Origin: Streptomyces nymphaeiformis
GTDB taxonomy: Bacteria > Actinomycetota > Actinomycetes > Streptomycetales > Streptomycetaceae
Direction of reading: 5' to 3'
Assembly (NCBI RefSeq): GCF_014203895.1
Contig: NZ_JACHJY010000018.1
Location: forward strand, 1 to 64,000
DNA length: 64,000 bases
Shown: in pieces, positions 8,048 through 15,664 of the stretch
Position numbering within the stretch: the first letter of the stretch is position 1
How the letters are laid out: the number at the start of each line of letters is the position of its first letter
Notes under the pieces: model-generated
Seen by the model: the letters and a program-made list of their open reading frames with translations, nothing else
Told to the model about the DNA's origin: nothing
Databases searched by the model: none
Position numbers and translations under genes: made by a program

Positions 8048-8842
8048 ATGGCCCCGCGCACCACCCGCCCCGTCGGCACGCCGACCCGCGGGACCACCAA
8101 CCCGAACCGGCTGCGCCGCATGGACCGCTGGATCGCCGCCGTCCACGGCCCCGCCCTGCGCCGCTTCCCCGAGCCGCCGCTCGCCGTCGACCTCGGGTAC
8201 GGGGCCGCCCCCTGGACCGCCGTCGAGCTCCTGGCCCGGCTGCGCACCGCCGAGCCCCGCACCCGGCTCTACGGCATCGAGATCGAGCCCGCCCGCGTCG
8301 AGGCCGCGAAGCCGTACGAGCGGGAGGGCCTGTCCTTCGTGCACGGCGGCTTCGAGGTGCCGGTGCCCGGCCGGGTCGCCCTGATCCGGGCCGCGAACGT
8401 GCTGCGCCAGTACGACGAGGACCAGGTCGCGGCCGTCTGGGCCCGGCTCTGCGGGCGGCTCGCGCCCGGCGGGCTGCTCGTGGAGGGGACCTGCGACGAG
8501 ATCGGGCGCCGGCACGTGTGGGTGGCGCTCGACGCGGACGGGCCCCGCACGGTGACCTTCGCGACCCGGCTGGGGTCGCTCGACCGGCCTTCGGACCTCG
8601 CGGAGCGGCTGCCGAAGGCGCTCATCCACCGGAACGTGCCGGGCGAGCCGGTGCACGCCTTCCTGCGGGACTTCGACCGGGCCTGGGCGGCGGCGGCCCC
8701 GTACGCCTCACTGGGCGCCCGGCAGCGGTGGATCCGCGCCGTCCGCGACCTGGCGGCGGACTGGCCCCTGACGGACGGCCCGCGCCGCTGGCGCCAGGGC
8801 GAGGTGACGGTCCGCTGGGAGGCGCTGGCGCCGCGCCCGTGA
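8048..8842 (+). CDS. Class I SAM-dependent methyltransferase-like protein
   Basis: A 264-residue protein with a Rossmann methyltransferase core. VDLGYGAAPWTAVEL is a SAM-binding glycine loop near residue 50, followed by the acidic strand YGIEIEP and later LAPGGLLVEGTCDEIG. It is transcribed divergently from mshA. The substrate is unknown. The last codons and the stop lie inside a 29-bp tandem repeat that continues downstream. Confidence 0.8.
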   Translation: MAPRTTRPVGTPTRGTTNPNRLRRMDRWIAAVHGPALRRFPEPPLAVDLGYGAAPWTAVELLARLRTAEPRTRLYGIEIEPARVEAAKPYEREGLSFVHGGFEVPVPGRVALIRAANVLRQYDEDQVAAVWARLCGRLAPGGLLVEGTCDEIGRRHVWVALDADGPRTVTFATRLGSLDRPSDLAERLPKALIHRNVPGEPVHAFLRDFDRAWAAAAPYASLGARQRWIRAVRDLAADWPLTDGPRRWRQGEVTVRWEALAPRP

Positions 8843-8909
8843 CGGTGCGGGACGAGCGGAAGCGCCCGTGACGGTACGGGACAGGCGGAAGCGCCCGTGA
8901 CGGTACGCC
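8833..8909 (+). repeat. 29-bp tandem repeat across the methyltransferase stop codon
   Basis: Two full copies (8833-8861, 8862-8890) and a partial third begin GCGCCCGTGACGGT. They differ at only a few bases. The first copy contains the gene's final codons and TGA; the next copies repeat the same stop context downstream. The remaining bases to 9117 are non-coding and hold the promoter region of the NlpC/P60 gene, with a small inverted repeat TTAC-tgacg-GTAA near 9075. Confidence 0.8.
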
Positions 8910-9117
8910 AGGTGGACGCCTCCCCCGTTTTCACCAACTCCCGCTGAATTTCCCGTACGCGGGGAACGCCGCACGCACATCACTCGTCCCCCGTGAGGGG
9001 ACGCGGCCCGACAGGCCCCGGTTTCCCCTGTTGCTTTCCGGTTTCGCATGGCACTATCGCCAGGTCACCACAAGTTACTGACGGTAAATCAGATTTGGGT
9101 CACTCGAGGGGGAGCTC

Positions 9118-10167
9118 GTGAACCGACGCCGCCACGCCACTGCCGCGATCACCGTGATCTGCGCCCTGACCGTGCTGGCCTCTCCCGCACTGACCCTCCA
9201 GGCCTCCGCCGCGCCGCTCCCGCCTCCCCCTCCGAAGAAGAGCCTGGAGGAGGTGCGCGAGGAGATCGACGACCTGTACCGCAAGGCGGCCGTCGCCACC
9301 GACGCGTACAACCTCGCCGAGGAGAAGACCAAGGAGCAGTCCGCCGAGATCGTCCGGCTCGCCCGGATGATCGTGGACGGCCGCGAGAAGATCGAGGACC
9401 TCAAGGCCAGGGCCGGCGCCCAGGCCCGCGCCCAGTACCGCAACGGCGGCCTCCCCGACGGCGCGCAGCTCGTCCTCACGAACGACCCGCAGCTCTTCCT
9501 CGACGCCACCGGACGGCTCAAGGCCGGCGCCAAGGCCACCAGCGACCTCCTGGGCGAGATGACCCGCGCGCAGGCCGAGTTGGACACGTACGCCAAGGAC
9601 GCCGGCACGAACTGGACCAAGCTGGAGGCCAACCGCGTCCGGCAGGCGAAGGCGAAGAAGGAGATCAACGACAAGATCGCCGCCGCCAAGAAGCTGGAGT
9701 CCGAGCTCGCCGCCGAGGAGCGCGAGCGGCTGCGGATCCTGGAGGAGCAGGCGCAGCTCCGGGCCCAGACGACCTGGCTCGGCACCGGCGTCCTCGACGG
9801 CCTGAAGGAGGGCGCGACCGCGGAGGGCAAGAAGGCGGTGGCGTTCGCGACGGCGCAGATCGGCAAGCCGTACGTCTGGGGCGCGGAGGGACCGAAGTCG
9901 TACGACTGCTCCGGCCTGACCCAGAGCGCCTGGGGTGCGGCCGGCCGGAACATCCCGCGCACCTCGCAGGAGCAGTGGCGGCTGCTTCCGCACGTGGACG
10001 TCAAGGACATGCGGCCCGGCGACCTGATCGTCTACTTCAAGGACGCGAGCCACATCGGGATGTACGTCGGGAACGGGACGATCGTGCACGCCCCGCGCCC
10101 CGGCCGGAACGTGACCCTCGCGGGCGCGGGCTCGATGGAGATCCTCGGGGTGGTCCGTCCTTCGTGA
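9118..10167 (+). CDS. Secreted NlpC/P60 peptidoglycan hydrolase
   Basis: A cell-wall endopeptidase that probably cleaves D-Glu to diamino acid bonds. Residues 1-32 form a signal peptide (ITVICALTVLASPALTLQASA). Then come a proline patch (PLPPPPPKK) and a long charged coiled coil to about residue 230. The C-terminal NlpC/P60 domain has the catalytic Cys in YDCSGLTQSAW and His in HIGMYVGNG. The GTG start at 9118 follows a G-rich ribosome site. The coiled-coil plus NlpC layout matches RipA-like division and wall-remodelling enzymes. A direct repeat spans its stop. Confidence 0.92.
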   Translation: MNRRRHATAAITVICALTVLASPALTLQASAAPLPPPPPKKSLEEVREEIDDLYRKAAVATDAYNLAEEKTKEQSAEIVRLARMIVDGREKIEDLKARAGAQARAQYRNGGLPDGAQLVLTNDPQLFLDATGRLKAGAKATSDLLGEMTRAQAELDTYAKDAGTNWTKLEANRVRQAKAKKEINDKIAAAKKLESELAAEERERLRILEEQAQLRAQTTWLGTGVLDGLKEGATAEGKKAVAFATAQIGKPYVWGAEGPKSYDCSGLTQSAWGAAGRNIPRTSQEQWRLLPHVDVKDMRPGDLIVYFKDASHIGMYVGNGTIVHAPRPGRNVTLAGAGSMEILGVVRPS

Positions 10168-10247
10168 CGGCGGCCACGTCGCGCCGCGCTCCGGGGCGCG
10201 GTCCGTCCTTCGTGACGCGGGCCACCTCCGCGCCGCGCCGGGCGTGA
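10152..10247 (+). repeat. 48-bp direct repeat across the NlpC/P60 stop codon
   Basis: GGTCCGTCCTTCGTGACG occurs at 10152 and again at 10200, each followed by a related GC-rich stretch. The first copy includes the last codons and TGA of the hydrolase gene. The rest of the gap up to 10473 (306 bases in total) holds no gene that I can support and must contain the promoter of the phosphatase. Confidence 0.7.
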
Positions 10248-10473
10248 CGGGAGCCACGTCCGGCGCGTGACCTTTCTCATGGGCCCGACGCGCCCGTGCG
10301 GACCGAACGAGGGCAAGTACCTCCCTTTCCGCGGCATATGCCAAGCGCGGCGCGCGCTCTCACAGGCTGATCACCATTCCGCTGCGCACCGCCCTACCGC
10401 TATGGTCCGGGACGGGCGGGACGCCACCCGGCGCCCTGCGCACCCTCGGGGGGAGGGAAGGAAACCCGGACCG

Positions 10474-11775
10474 ATGCCCGTATCCGTACCGCGCCAGAGA
10501 AACGTCTCTGCCGCTGCGGGACCCGGCGACGCCACCCCAATGGACGCCACTCCCATGACAGGCACAGTCACAGGCACCGATCGCACCGATCTCACTCTCC
10601 TGGTCGTCGAGGACGACCCGGCGGGTGCCCTCGCCGTGCCCGAACTGCTCGACGCGGCCGACGCCGCCGGCACCCGGGTCCGCATCCGTACCGCCCGCAA
10701 CCTCACCGAGGCCGAGCGGCTCCTCACCGACGACGTCCACTGCGTCCTCGTCGACCTCTCGCTGCCCGGCCCCCGGGCAGCCGTGGGCGACGACCCGCTC
10801 GCCCCGCTGCGGCACATCCTGCGCCTCGCCCCGCGCCACGCCGTCCTCGCGCTCGCGGCCTCCGCCGACGCCGAGCTGGCGGCCGAGGCGGTACGCGTCG
10901 GGGCCCAGGACCACCTCTTCCGCGAGGAGCTCGACGGGCGGCTGCTCAGCCGGGCCATCCGGTACGCCGTCGAGCGCAAGCGGGCCGACGCCGTCCAGTC
11001 GAAGCTCACCGAGTCCAGGCTGCGCGCCCAGGAGAACGCCCGCCTCGAACGCGGCCTCCTGCCGACCCCGCTCCTGGAGGGCTCCGAGCTGCGGTTCGCC
11101 TCCCGCTACCGGCCCGGCCGCTCCCGCGCCCTGCTCGGCGGCGACTTCTACGACACCGTCCGCACCCCCGACGGCACCGTCCACGCCATGATCGGCGACG
11201 TCTGCGGGCACGGCCCCGACGAGGCCGCCCTCGGCGTCGAGCTGCGGATCGCCTGGCGGGCCCTGACCTTCGCCGGCCTGTGCGGGGACGAGCTGCTCTC
11301 GACGATGCAGCAGGTCCTGGAGCACGAGCGGGAGAGCGACGAGATCTTCGCGACCCTCTGCACCGTCGACATAGCGCCCGACGGCCGCCGGGCCGGGCTC
11401 TGCCTGGCCGGCCACCCCTCGCCGCTGATCGCCCGGCAGGGGCAGGCCGCGCGCCTCCTCCCGTACGAGGACGGGGGTCCGGCCCTCGGACTGCTGCCGC
11501 GCGCCCGCTGGCCGCGCCGGCAGGTCGAGCTGGGCGGGGCGTGGAGCCTGCTCATGTACACGGACGGGCTCATCGAGGGCCGCTCGGCCGGCCCCGGCTC
11601 GCCGCGGCTCGGCCAGGACGGGATGGTCGAGATGATCAACCGCCAGCTGGCCTCGGGCCTGCGCGGCGAGGAGCTCCTGGAGGCCGCCGTGACGGAGGTC
11701 CGGTCCCTGAACGGCGGCGAGCTGACGGACGACGTCGCCGTCCTGGCCCTGGAAAGGGACAGGACCCGGGTCTGA
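10474..11775 (+). CDS. Receiver-SpoIIE (PP2C-type) serine phosphatase
   Basis: A cytoplasmic regulator of about 433 residues, likely acting in a partner-switching sigma/anti-sigma pathway. An N-terminal response-regulator receiver (TLLVVEDDP, phospho-Asp in CVLVDLSLPG) is joined by a short helix to a SpoIIE/PP2C phosphatase domain. That domain shows LLGGDFYD, MIGDVCGHGPDEAA and the closing GELTDDVAVLAL metal-binding Asp pair. ATG 10474 (MPVSVPRQ) follows GGGAGGGAAGGAA. A run of in-frame codons upstream looks non-coding. The expected target is a phosphorylated anti-anti-sigma factor not present in this window. Confidence 0.88.
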   Translation: MPVSVPRQRNVSAAAGPGDATPMDATPMTGTVTGTDRTDLTLLVVEDDPAGALAVPELLDAADAAGTRVRIRTARNLTEAERLLTDDVHCVLVDLSLPGPRAAVGDDPLAPLRHILRLAPRHAVLALAASADAELAAEAVRVGAQDHLFREELDGRLLSRAIRYAVERKRADAVQSKLTESRLRAQENARLERGLLPTPLLEGSELRFASRYRPGRSRALLGGDFYDTVRTPDGTVHAMIGDVCGHGPDEAALGVELRIAWRALTFAGLCGDELLSTMQQVLEHERESDEIFATLCTVDIAPDGRRAGLCLAGHPSPLIARQGQAARLLPYEDGGPALGLLPRARWPRRQVELGGAWSLLMYTDGLIEGRSAGPGSPRLGQDGMVEMINRQLASGLRGEELLEAAVTEVRSLNGGELTDDVAVLALERDRTRV

Positions 11776-11790
11776 GACCCGGGTCCTGTC
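11758..11790. terminator. Perfect 15-bp hairpin with the stop codon as its loop
   Basis: GACAGGACCCGGGTC is followed by TGA (the phosphatase stop, 11773-11775), then by the exact complement. The stem ends 11 bases before the convergent DUF2516 gene, so it can terminate both directions. Confidence 0.85.
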
Positions 11791-11801
11791 GTCGTACTGC
11801 T

Positions 11802-12158
11802 CTACCGGCCGCCGTTGTAGGGGCCGTACGGTCCGTCGCTGCTGGAGCCGCCGCCACGGCGGCCGCCCCGGCCTCCGCCGGACACCTGCGCGAGCGCGGG
11901 GCGCACGTCCACCATGAAGACGATGGCGGCGATCAGGCCCGCGATCTGCAGGAACAGCATCGGCAGGAGCAGGTTCAGGGCAAGGTTGATGCCCAGAATG
12001 ATCAGCCAGAACTTCTTCGTCTGCTTCTCGGCGGCGCGGTAGGCGTCCTCGCGCGCCATGGCGGCGAAGACGAGCGCGGCGACGGCGAAGCCGGTGAAGA
12101 TCAGGAAGATCACCAGATTGAGAAGGGAGTCGAATCCCGCGCGCAACATGCTGAGCAC
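11802..12158 (-). CDS. DUF2516 family membrane protein
   Basis: A protein of 118 residues (115 if ATG 12149 is used) with about three membrane helices: SLLNLVIFLIFTGFAVAALVF, FWLIILGINLALNLLL and IAGLIAAIVFMVDVRPAL. It ends with a Gly/Arg/Ser-rich cytosolic tail. It belongs to the actinobacterial DUF2516 family found beside hbhA in mycobacteria, and that order is kept here. Function unknown. Confidence 0.85.
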   Translation of the reverse strand: MLSMLRAGFDSLLNLVIFLIFTGFAVAALVFAAMAREDAYRAAEKQTKKFWLIILGINLALNLLLPMLFLQIAGLIAAIVFMVDVRPALAQVSGGGRGGRRGGGSSSDGPYGPYNGGR

Positions 12159-12238
12159 CGCCTAGTGGAAAGAGATGGAGCGCCTCGCGGTCAAGGTACC
12201 CGGTACAACGCACCGCGTACCCGAATTGGTGCCCGGCC

Positions 12239-12799
12239 CTACTCCTTCTCGGCGGCGACGGCCGTCTTCTTGGCGGGGGCCTTGCGGGCGGCGGCCTTCC
12301 GCGCGGGCTTGGCGGGCTCGTCGTCCTGCTTCGCCTCGGGCTCGGCCTCCGGCTCCGCCTCCGCCTCCGGCTCGACGACGACGGCGATCTCGGTGATCTC
12401 CTCGGCGACCTCGCCGCGCCACGCCTTGACGGCCTCCTCGCCGTGGGCGGCGACCTCCTCGTACTTCTCGCGCGCCTTGACCGCGTACTCGGCGGCGACG
12501 CCGACCCCGCGCAGGGCCAGGTCCTGGCAGGTCTCGCCGAGCTTCTTGAGGTCGGTGTCGAGGCTGCCGACGACCTCGGCGAGCTTCGACTGCACGGTGG
12601 CCTGGGCCTCCTTGGCCTGCGTGGACACCTTCTCCTGCACGGCCTTCGGGTCGGTCTTCCGTACGGCGTCGATGCGCGCGGGCGCCTCGGCGGCGAGCTG
12701 CTCGATCAGGCCGGGAACCTTCTTGGCCTGCTGCACGGCGAGGTCGGCGGTGCCGGCGGCGAAGTAGAGAGGGGTACGCAGTTCGTCGATGATGGCCAT
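12239..12799 (-). CDS. HbhA-like coiled-coil protein with Lys/Ala tail
   Basis: A 186-residue protein resembling mycobacterial heparin-binding hemagglutinin. The N-terminal two thirds form a long amphipathic coiled coil (DLAVQQAKKVPGLIEQL onward). Next comes an acidic repeat (EPEAEAEPEAEPEA), then a C-terminal Lys/Ala/Pro-rich tail (KPARKAAARKAPAKK). In mycobacteria the tail binds sulfated sugars. In Streptomyces a role in envelope or nucleic-acid binding is more likely, but this is inference. It sits between DUF2516 and the XRE regulator, the same order as Rv0476-Rv0475-Rv0474. Confidence 0.8.
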   Translation of the reverse strand: MAIIDELRTPLYFAAGTADLAVQQAKKVPGLIEQLAAEAPARIDAVRKTDPKAVQEKVSTQAKEAQATVQSKLAEVVGSLDTDLKKLGETCQDLALRGVGVAAEYAVKAREKYEEVAAHGEEAVKAWRGEVAEEITEIAVVVEPEAEAEPEAEPEAKQDDEPAKPARKAAARKAPAKKTAVAAEKE

Positions 12800-12826
12800 G
12801 CTGGTGTTCCTCCCGGATGTGACGTA

Positions 12827-13225
12827 CTAGCTCGAGGGCGGTGCGGCATCGGGCGCGGCGGCCGCCTGCTCGGCGGCGTCGGCGGCGTTCTCCTTGCGGA
12901 AGGAGTCGTAGATCTGGAGCAGCACCTGCTTCTGCCGCTCGTTGATCGAGGGATCGGCCAGGATGACGGCGCGCGTCTCCAGCTCCTCCCGCTCCTTCTC
13001 GTCGAGGATCCCGGCCCGTACGTAGAGCGTCTCGGCGGAGATCCGCAGCGCCTTCGCGACCTGCTGCAGGACCTCGGCGCTGGGCTTGCGCAGCCCGCGC
13101 TCGATCTGGCTGAGGTACGGATTCGACACCCCGGCGGCGTCGGCGAGCTGCCGCAGGGAGAGCTGCGCGGTCCGCCGCTGCTCGCGGAGGTACTCACCGA
13201 GATTGCCGACGTTGAGCGATGCCAT
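12827..13225 (-). CDS. XRE-family transcription regulator
   Basis: A 132-residue DNA-binding protein. The helix-turn-helix covers about residues 10-65 (REQRRTAQLSLRQLADAAG, VSNPYLSQIERGLRKPS). The C-terminal half is a helical extension ending in an Ala/Asp-rich tail. ATG 13225 (MASLNVGNL) is chosen because the upstream in-frame sequence overlaps the divergent promoter region. It is the homologue by position of mycobacterial Rv0474. It likely controls the downstream hbhA-like gene and itself through the palindrome at 13255. Confidence 0.87.
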   Translation of the reverse strand: MASLNVGNLGEYLREQRRTAQLSLRQLADAAGVSNPYLSQIERGLRKPSAEVLQQVAKALRISAETLYVRAGILDEKEREELETRAVILADPSINERQKQVLLQIYDSFRKENAADAAEQAAAAPDAAPPSS

Positions 13226-13254
13226 GCCCCGACCATGCCAGCCTTTGCTAACTA

Positions 13255-13274
13255 TTGCAAGCAGGTGCTTGCAA
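13255..13274. promoter_or_regulatory. Perfect palindrome, candidate XRE operator
   Basis: TTGCAAGCAGGTGCTTGCAA has two 9-base arms around a GG centre. It sits 30 bases upstream of the XRE start and 25 bases upstream of the divergent AraC-like gene. Its low-GC arms stand out from the surrounding sequence. Confidence 0.6.
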
Positions 13275-13298
13275 CAGTCGTGCGCCCGGTGTCGTGCC

Positions 13299-13751
13299 AT
13301 GCTGGGCGGCGTGGACCTGGACGACCTGAAACGCCTGCGCCGCGCGCGGGACACGATGGACCGCGCGTACGCGTCACCGCTGGACGTCCCCGCCCTGGCG
13401 AGGGTCGCCCTGATGTCGACGGGGCACTTCGCGCGCAGCTTCCGCACGGCGTTCGGCGAGACGCCGTACAGCTACCTCATGACGCGGCGCGTCGAGCGGG
13501 CGAAGGCGCTGCTGCGGCGGGGGGACCTGAGCGTGACGGAGGTCTGCTTCGAGGTCGGCTGTACGTCGCTCGGGTCGTTCAGCTCGCGCTTCACGGAGCT
13601 GGTGGGCGAGACGCCGAGCGCGTACCGGGCGCGGGCCCACGAGGAGGGCGCGGCGATGCCGGCGTGCGTGGCCAAGGTGCTCACCCGCCCGGTGAAGGGC
13701 AGGGGCGAACCGATCAGGAACGGAGAAGCGGGCCCGAGCGCCGCGCCGTAG
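13299..13751 (+). CDS. Short AraC-family regulator
   Basis: A 150-residue protein that is almost entirely the AraC DNA-binding domain, with no separate sensor domain. The first helix-turn-helix is LDVPALARVALMSTGHFARSFRTAFGE (quoted in part: VPALARVALMSTGHFARS). The second is TEVCFEVGCTSLGSFSSRF with the usual VGETPSAYR ending. ATG 13299 or GTG 13311 could be the start. The VOC gene begins 10 bases after its stop, so the pair is an operon and the regulator probably responds to that protein's substrate. A short C-terminal tail (VLTRPVKGRGEP) resembles AraC proteins paired with glyoxalase-like partners. Confidence 0.85.
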   Translation: MLGGVDLDDLKRLRRARDTMDRAYASPLDVPALARVALMSTGHFARSFRTAFGETPYSYLMTRRVERAKALLRRGDLSVTEVCFEVGCTSLGSFSSRFTELVGETPSAYRARAHEEGAAMPACVAKVLTRPVKGRGEPIRNGEAGPSAAP

Positions 13752-13761
13752 CGTCGACGGC

Positions 13762-14178
13762 ATGAACGACATCAAGCTCTCGCAGTGCTTCATCACCGTC
13801 GACGACGCCGACAAGGCGCTCGCCTTCTACCGTGACGCCGTCGGCCTCGAGGTCCGCAACGACGTCGGCTACGAGGGGATGCGCTGGGTGACCCTCGGGT
13901 CGCCCGCCCAGCCGGACGTGGCGGTCGTCCTGGAGACCCCGCTGCCCGACCCGGGCGCCTCGGAGGCCGAGCGCGAGGCGGTCAGGGAGCTCCTCGCCAA
14001 GGGCCACCTGCGCGGCGTGATCTTCTCGACCGAGGACGTCGACGCCACCTTCGAGCGCGTCCGGGCGGCCGGCGGCGAGGTCCTCCAGGAGCCGGTCGAC
14101 CAGCACTACGGCGTCCGCGACTGCGCCTTCCGCGACCCGTCCGGCAACATGATCCGCTTCTCCCAGCCCAAGGCCTGA
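13762..14178 (+). CDS. VOC (glyoxalase/bleomycin-resistance-like) family protein
   Basis: A 138-residue protein with the paired beta-alpha-beta-beta-beta modules of the vicinal oxygen chelate fold (CFITVDDADKALAFYRDAVGLEV, shown as DDADKALAFYRDAVGLEV; then GVRDCAFRDPSGNMIRFSQ). The C-terminal Glu/His metal position is not clear, so it may bind a ligand rather than catalyse. It is operonic with the AraC-type regulator immediately upstream. Confidence 0.85.
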   Translation: MNDIKLSQCFITVDDADKALAFYRDAVGLEVRNDVGYEGMRWVTLGSPAQPDVAVVLETPLPDPGASEAEREAVRELLAKGHLRGVIFSTEDVDATFERVRAAGGEVLQEPVDQHYGVRDCAFRDPSGNMIRFSQPKA

Positions 14179-14348
14179 CCCCTCCGACCCGACGGCCGGA
14201 CCATCGACCACCGCCCACGCCAGGCGCTCGACCGGGACACCCCGGCCGAGCGCCTGCACCGGTTTCGCGGGAGCGGTCGGACGCCGGCGGGCGCGGGCGG
14301 GGCACGGCCGTGCCAGCATGGAACCAAAGTCCAACGGGGAGGGAAACC

Positions 14349-14918
14349 ATGACGGTTGACGAGCAGAAACGACGCCGGGCGGACGTCCTCGACGAGACGG
14401 CGGCCCCGGGCCCGGGGCGCTTCACCGGCCCCGCGACCGGGGACGAACTGCCCATGCTCGTCGGGTTCCTGGCGGACCAGCGGGCGACGCTGGTCCTGAA
14501 GTGCGCGGGTCTCGGCGAGGAGTTGGCGGCGACGTCGGCGGAACCGTCCACCCTCTCCCTGCTCGGCCTGGTCCGGCACCTCGCCGACGTCGAGCGCCAC
14601 TGGTTCCGCGAGGTGCTCGCCGGGGAGCGGGACGCGCGCCCCCTCTTCTCCTCGCCGGACTCCCCGGACGGGGACTTCGACGAGGCCTCGGCGGACCCGG
14701 CGGCCGTCGCGGAGGCCTGGGAGGCCTGGCGCGCGGCGGTCGCCTACTCCGACCGCTTCACGGCGGAGGCCCCGCACCTCGACGTCACGGGCGAGGACGG
14801 GTGGCGCGGCCGGGTGTCCCTGCGGTGGGTCCTGATCCACCTGATCGAGGAGTACGCCCGCCACAACGGCCACGCGGACCTCCTGCGCGAGCGCATCGAC
14901 GGCACGCGGGGGGTGTAG
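14349..14918 (+). CDS. DinB/DUF664 family protein, mycothiol-dependent enzyme type
   Basis: A 189-residue four-helix-bundle protein of the DinB/YfiT superfamily, DUF664 branch. Putative metal-ligand histidines are in LVRHLADVERHWF near residue 75 and in IEEYARHNGHADLLRERIDG near the C terminus. Related actinobacterial proteins are thought to be mycothiol-dependent transferases. ATG 14349 (MTVDEQKRRR) lies downstream of GGGGAGGGA. No partner gene is adjacent. Confidence 0.85.
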   Translation: MTVDEQKRRRADVLDETAAPGPGRFTGPATGDELPMLVGFLADQRATLVLKCAGLGEELAATSAEPSTLSLLGLVRHLADVERHWFREVLAGERDARPLFSSPDSPDGDFDEASADPAAVAEAWEAWRAAVAYSDRFTAEAPHLDVTGEDGWRGRVSLRWVLIHLIEEYARHNGHADLLRERIDGTRGV

Positions 14919-14983
14919 CGGACCTCCGTCCGCCGCGCCCGCGCCCGCGCCCGGTGGACCCGGGGCGCCGCCCCACCGGGCGT

Positions 14984-15017
14984 GGGCGCCGCACGGGCGC
15001 GGGCGCCGCACGGGCGC
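14984..15017 (+). repeat. 17-bp tandem duplication
   Basis: GGGCGCCGCACGGGCGC occurs twice head to tail in the gap between the DinB and MarR genes. No function is apparent. Confidence 0.7.
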
Positions 15018-15089
15018 GGCCCGCACCGCCCCGGACTCGTCCGCTTCGCGATGATCCGTCACGGATCGGTTCTCGTTACGCTGGCAGGC

Positions 15090-15575
15090 ATGACCTCCAT
15101 GGCCCCCACCCGCACCGAGCCCGACCTCTCCTACCTCCTCGATCACACCAGTCACGTCCTCCGGACGCGGATGGCCGCCGCGCTCGGGGAGATCGGACTC
15201 ACCGCGCGGATGCACTGCGTGCTGGTGCACGCGCTGGAGGAGGAGCGGACCCAGGCGCAGCTCGCCGAGATCGGGGACATGGACAAGACCACGATGGTGG
15301 TGACCGTCGACGCCCTGGAGAAGGCCGGACTCGCCGAGCGCAGGCCGTCCGCCACCGACCGCCGCGCGCGGATCATCGCGGTGACCGAGGCGGGGGCGGA
15401 GGTCGCCCGCCAGAGCCAGCTGATCGTCGACGGGGTGCACGAGGGCGCCCTCTCCTCCCTGCCCGACGACGAGCGCGAGGTTCTCGTGCGCGCCCTCGGC
15501 CGGCTGGCCGCCGAGCACCTCGCGGCGCCCGTCGAGAGCCCCCGGCCCGCCCGCCGCGCCCGCCAGCGCACATGA
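15090..15575 (+). CDS. MarR-family regulator
   Basis: A 161-residue winged-helix regulator. The recognition helix region is LAEIGDMDKTTMVVTVDALEKAG, quoted in part as MDKTTMVVTVDALE. The wing is RRPSATDRRARIIAVTEAG. ATG 15090 (MTSMAPTRTEP) is chosen because family members begin about 15 residues before the first helix. It lies upstream of an MFS exporter in the same direction with a 90-bp gap, and is probably its ligand-responsive repressor. Confidence 0.88.
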   Translation: MTSMAPTRTEPDLSYLLDHTSHVLRTRMAAALGEIGLTARMHCVLVHALEEERTQAQLAEIGDMDKTTMVVTVDALEKAGLAERRPSATDRRARIIAVTEAGAEVARQSQLIVDGVHEGALSSLPDDEREVLVRALGRLAAEHLAAPVESPRPARRARQRT

Positions 15576-15664
15576 GACCCGAACTCCTCCCGTAAAAAAT
15601 AGTCTGCAACAAAACCTTCTGCTAACGTCTCTCCTGTCGCCTCCGACGAACAGGAGAGATCCCC

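Noticed and set aside
6485..8656. A long minus-strand frame extending upstream of mshA over the methyltransferase gene
   Set aside because: Only the part from GTG 7852 matches MshA and has a ribosome site. The upstream part is antisense to a recognisable methyltransferase and is an effect of high GC.
8843..9117. A ydaO-type c-di-AMP riboswitch before the NlpC/P60 gene, as known for some wall hydrolase genes
   Set aside because: The conserved core elements of that riboswitch could not be found in the leader.
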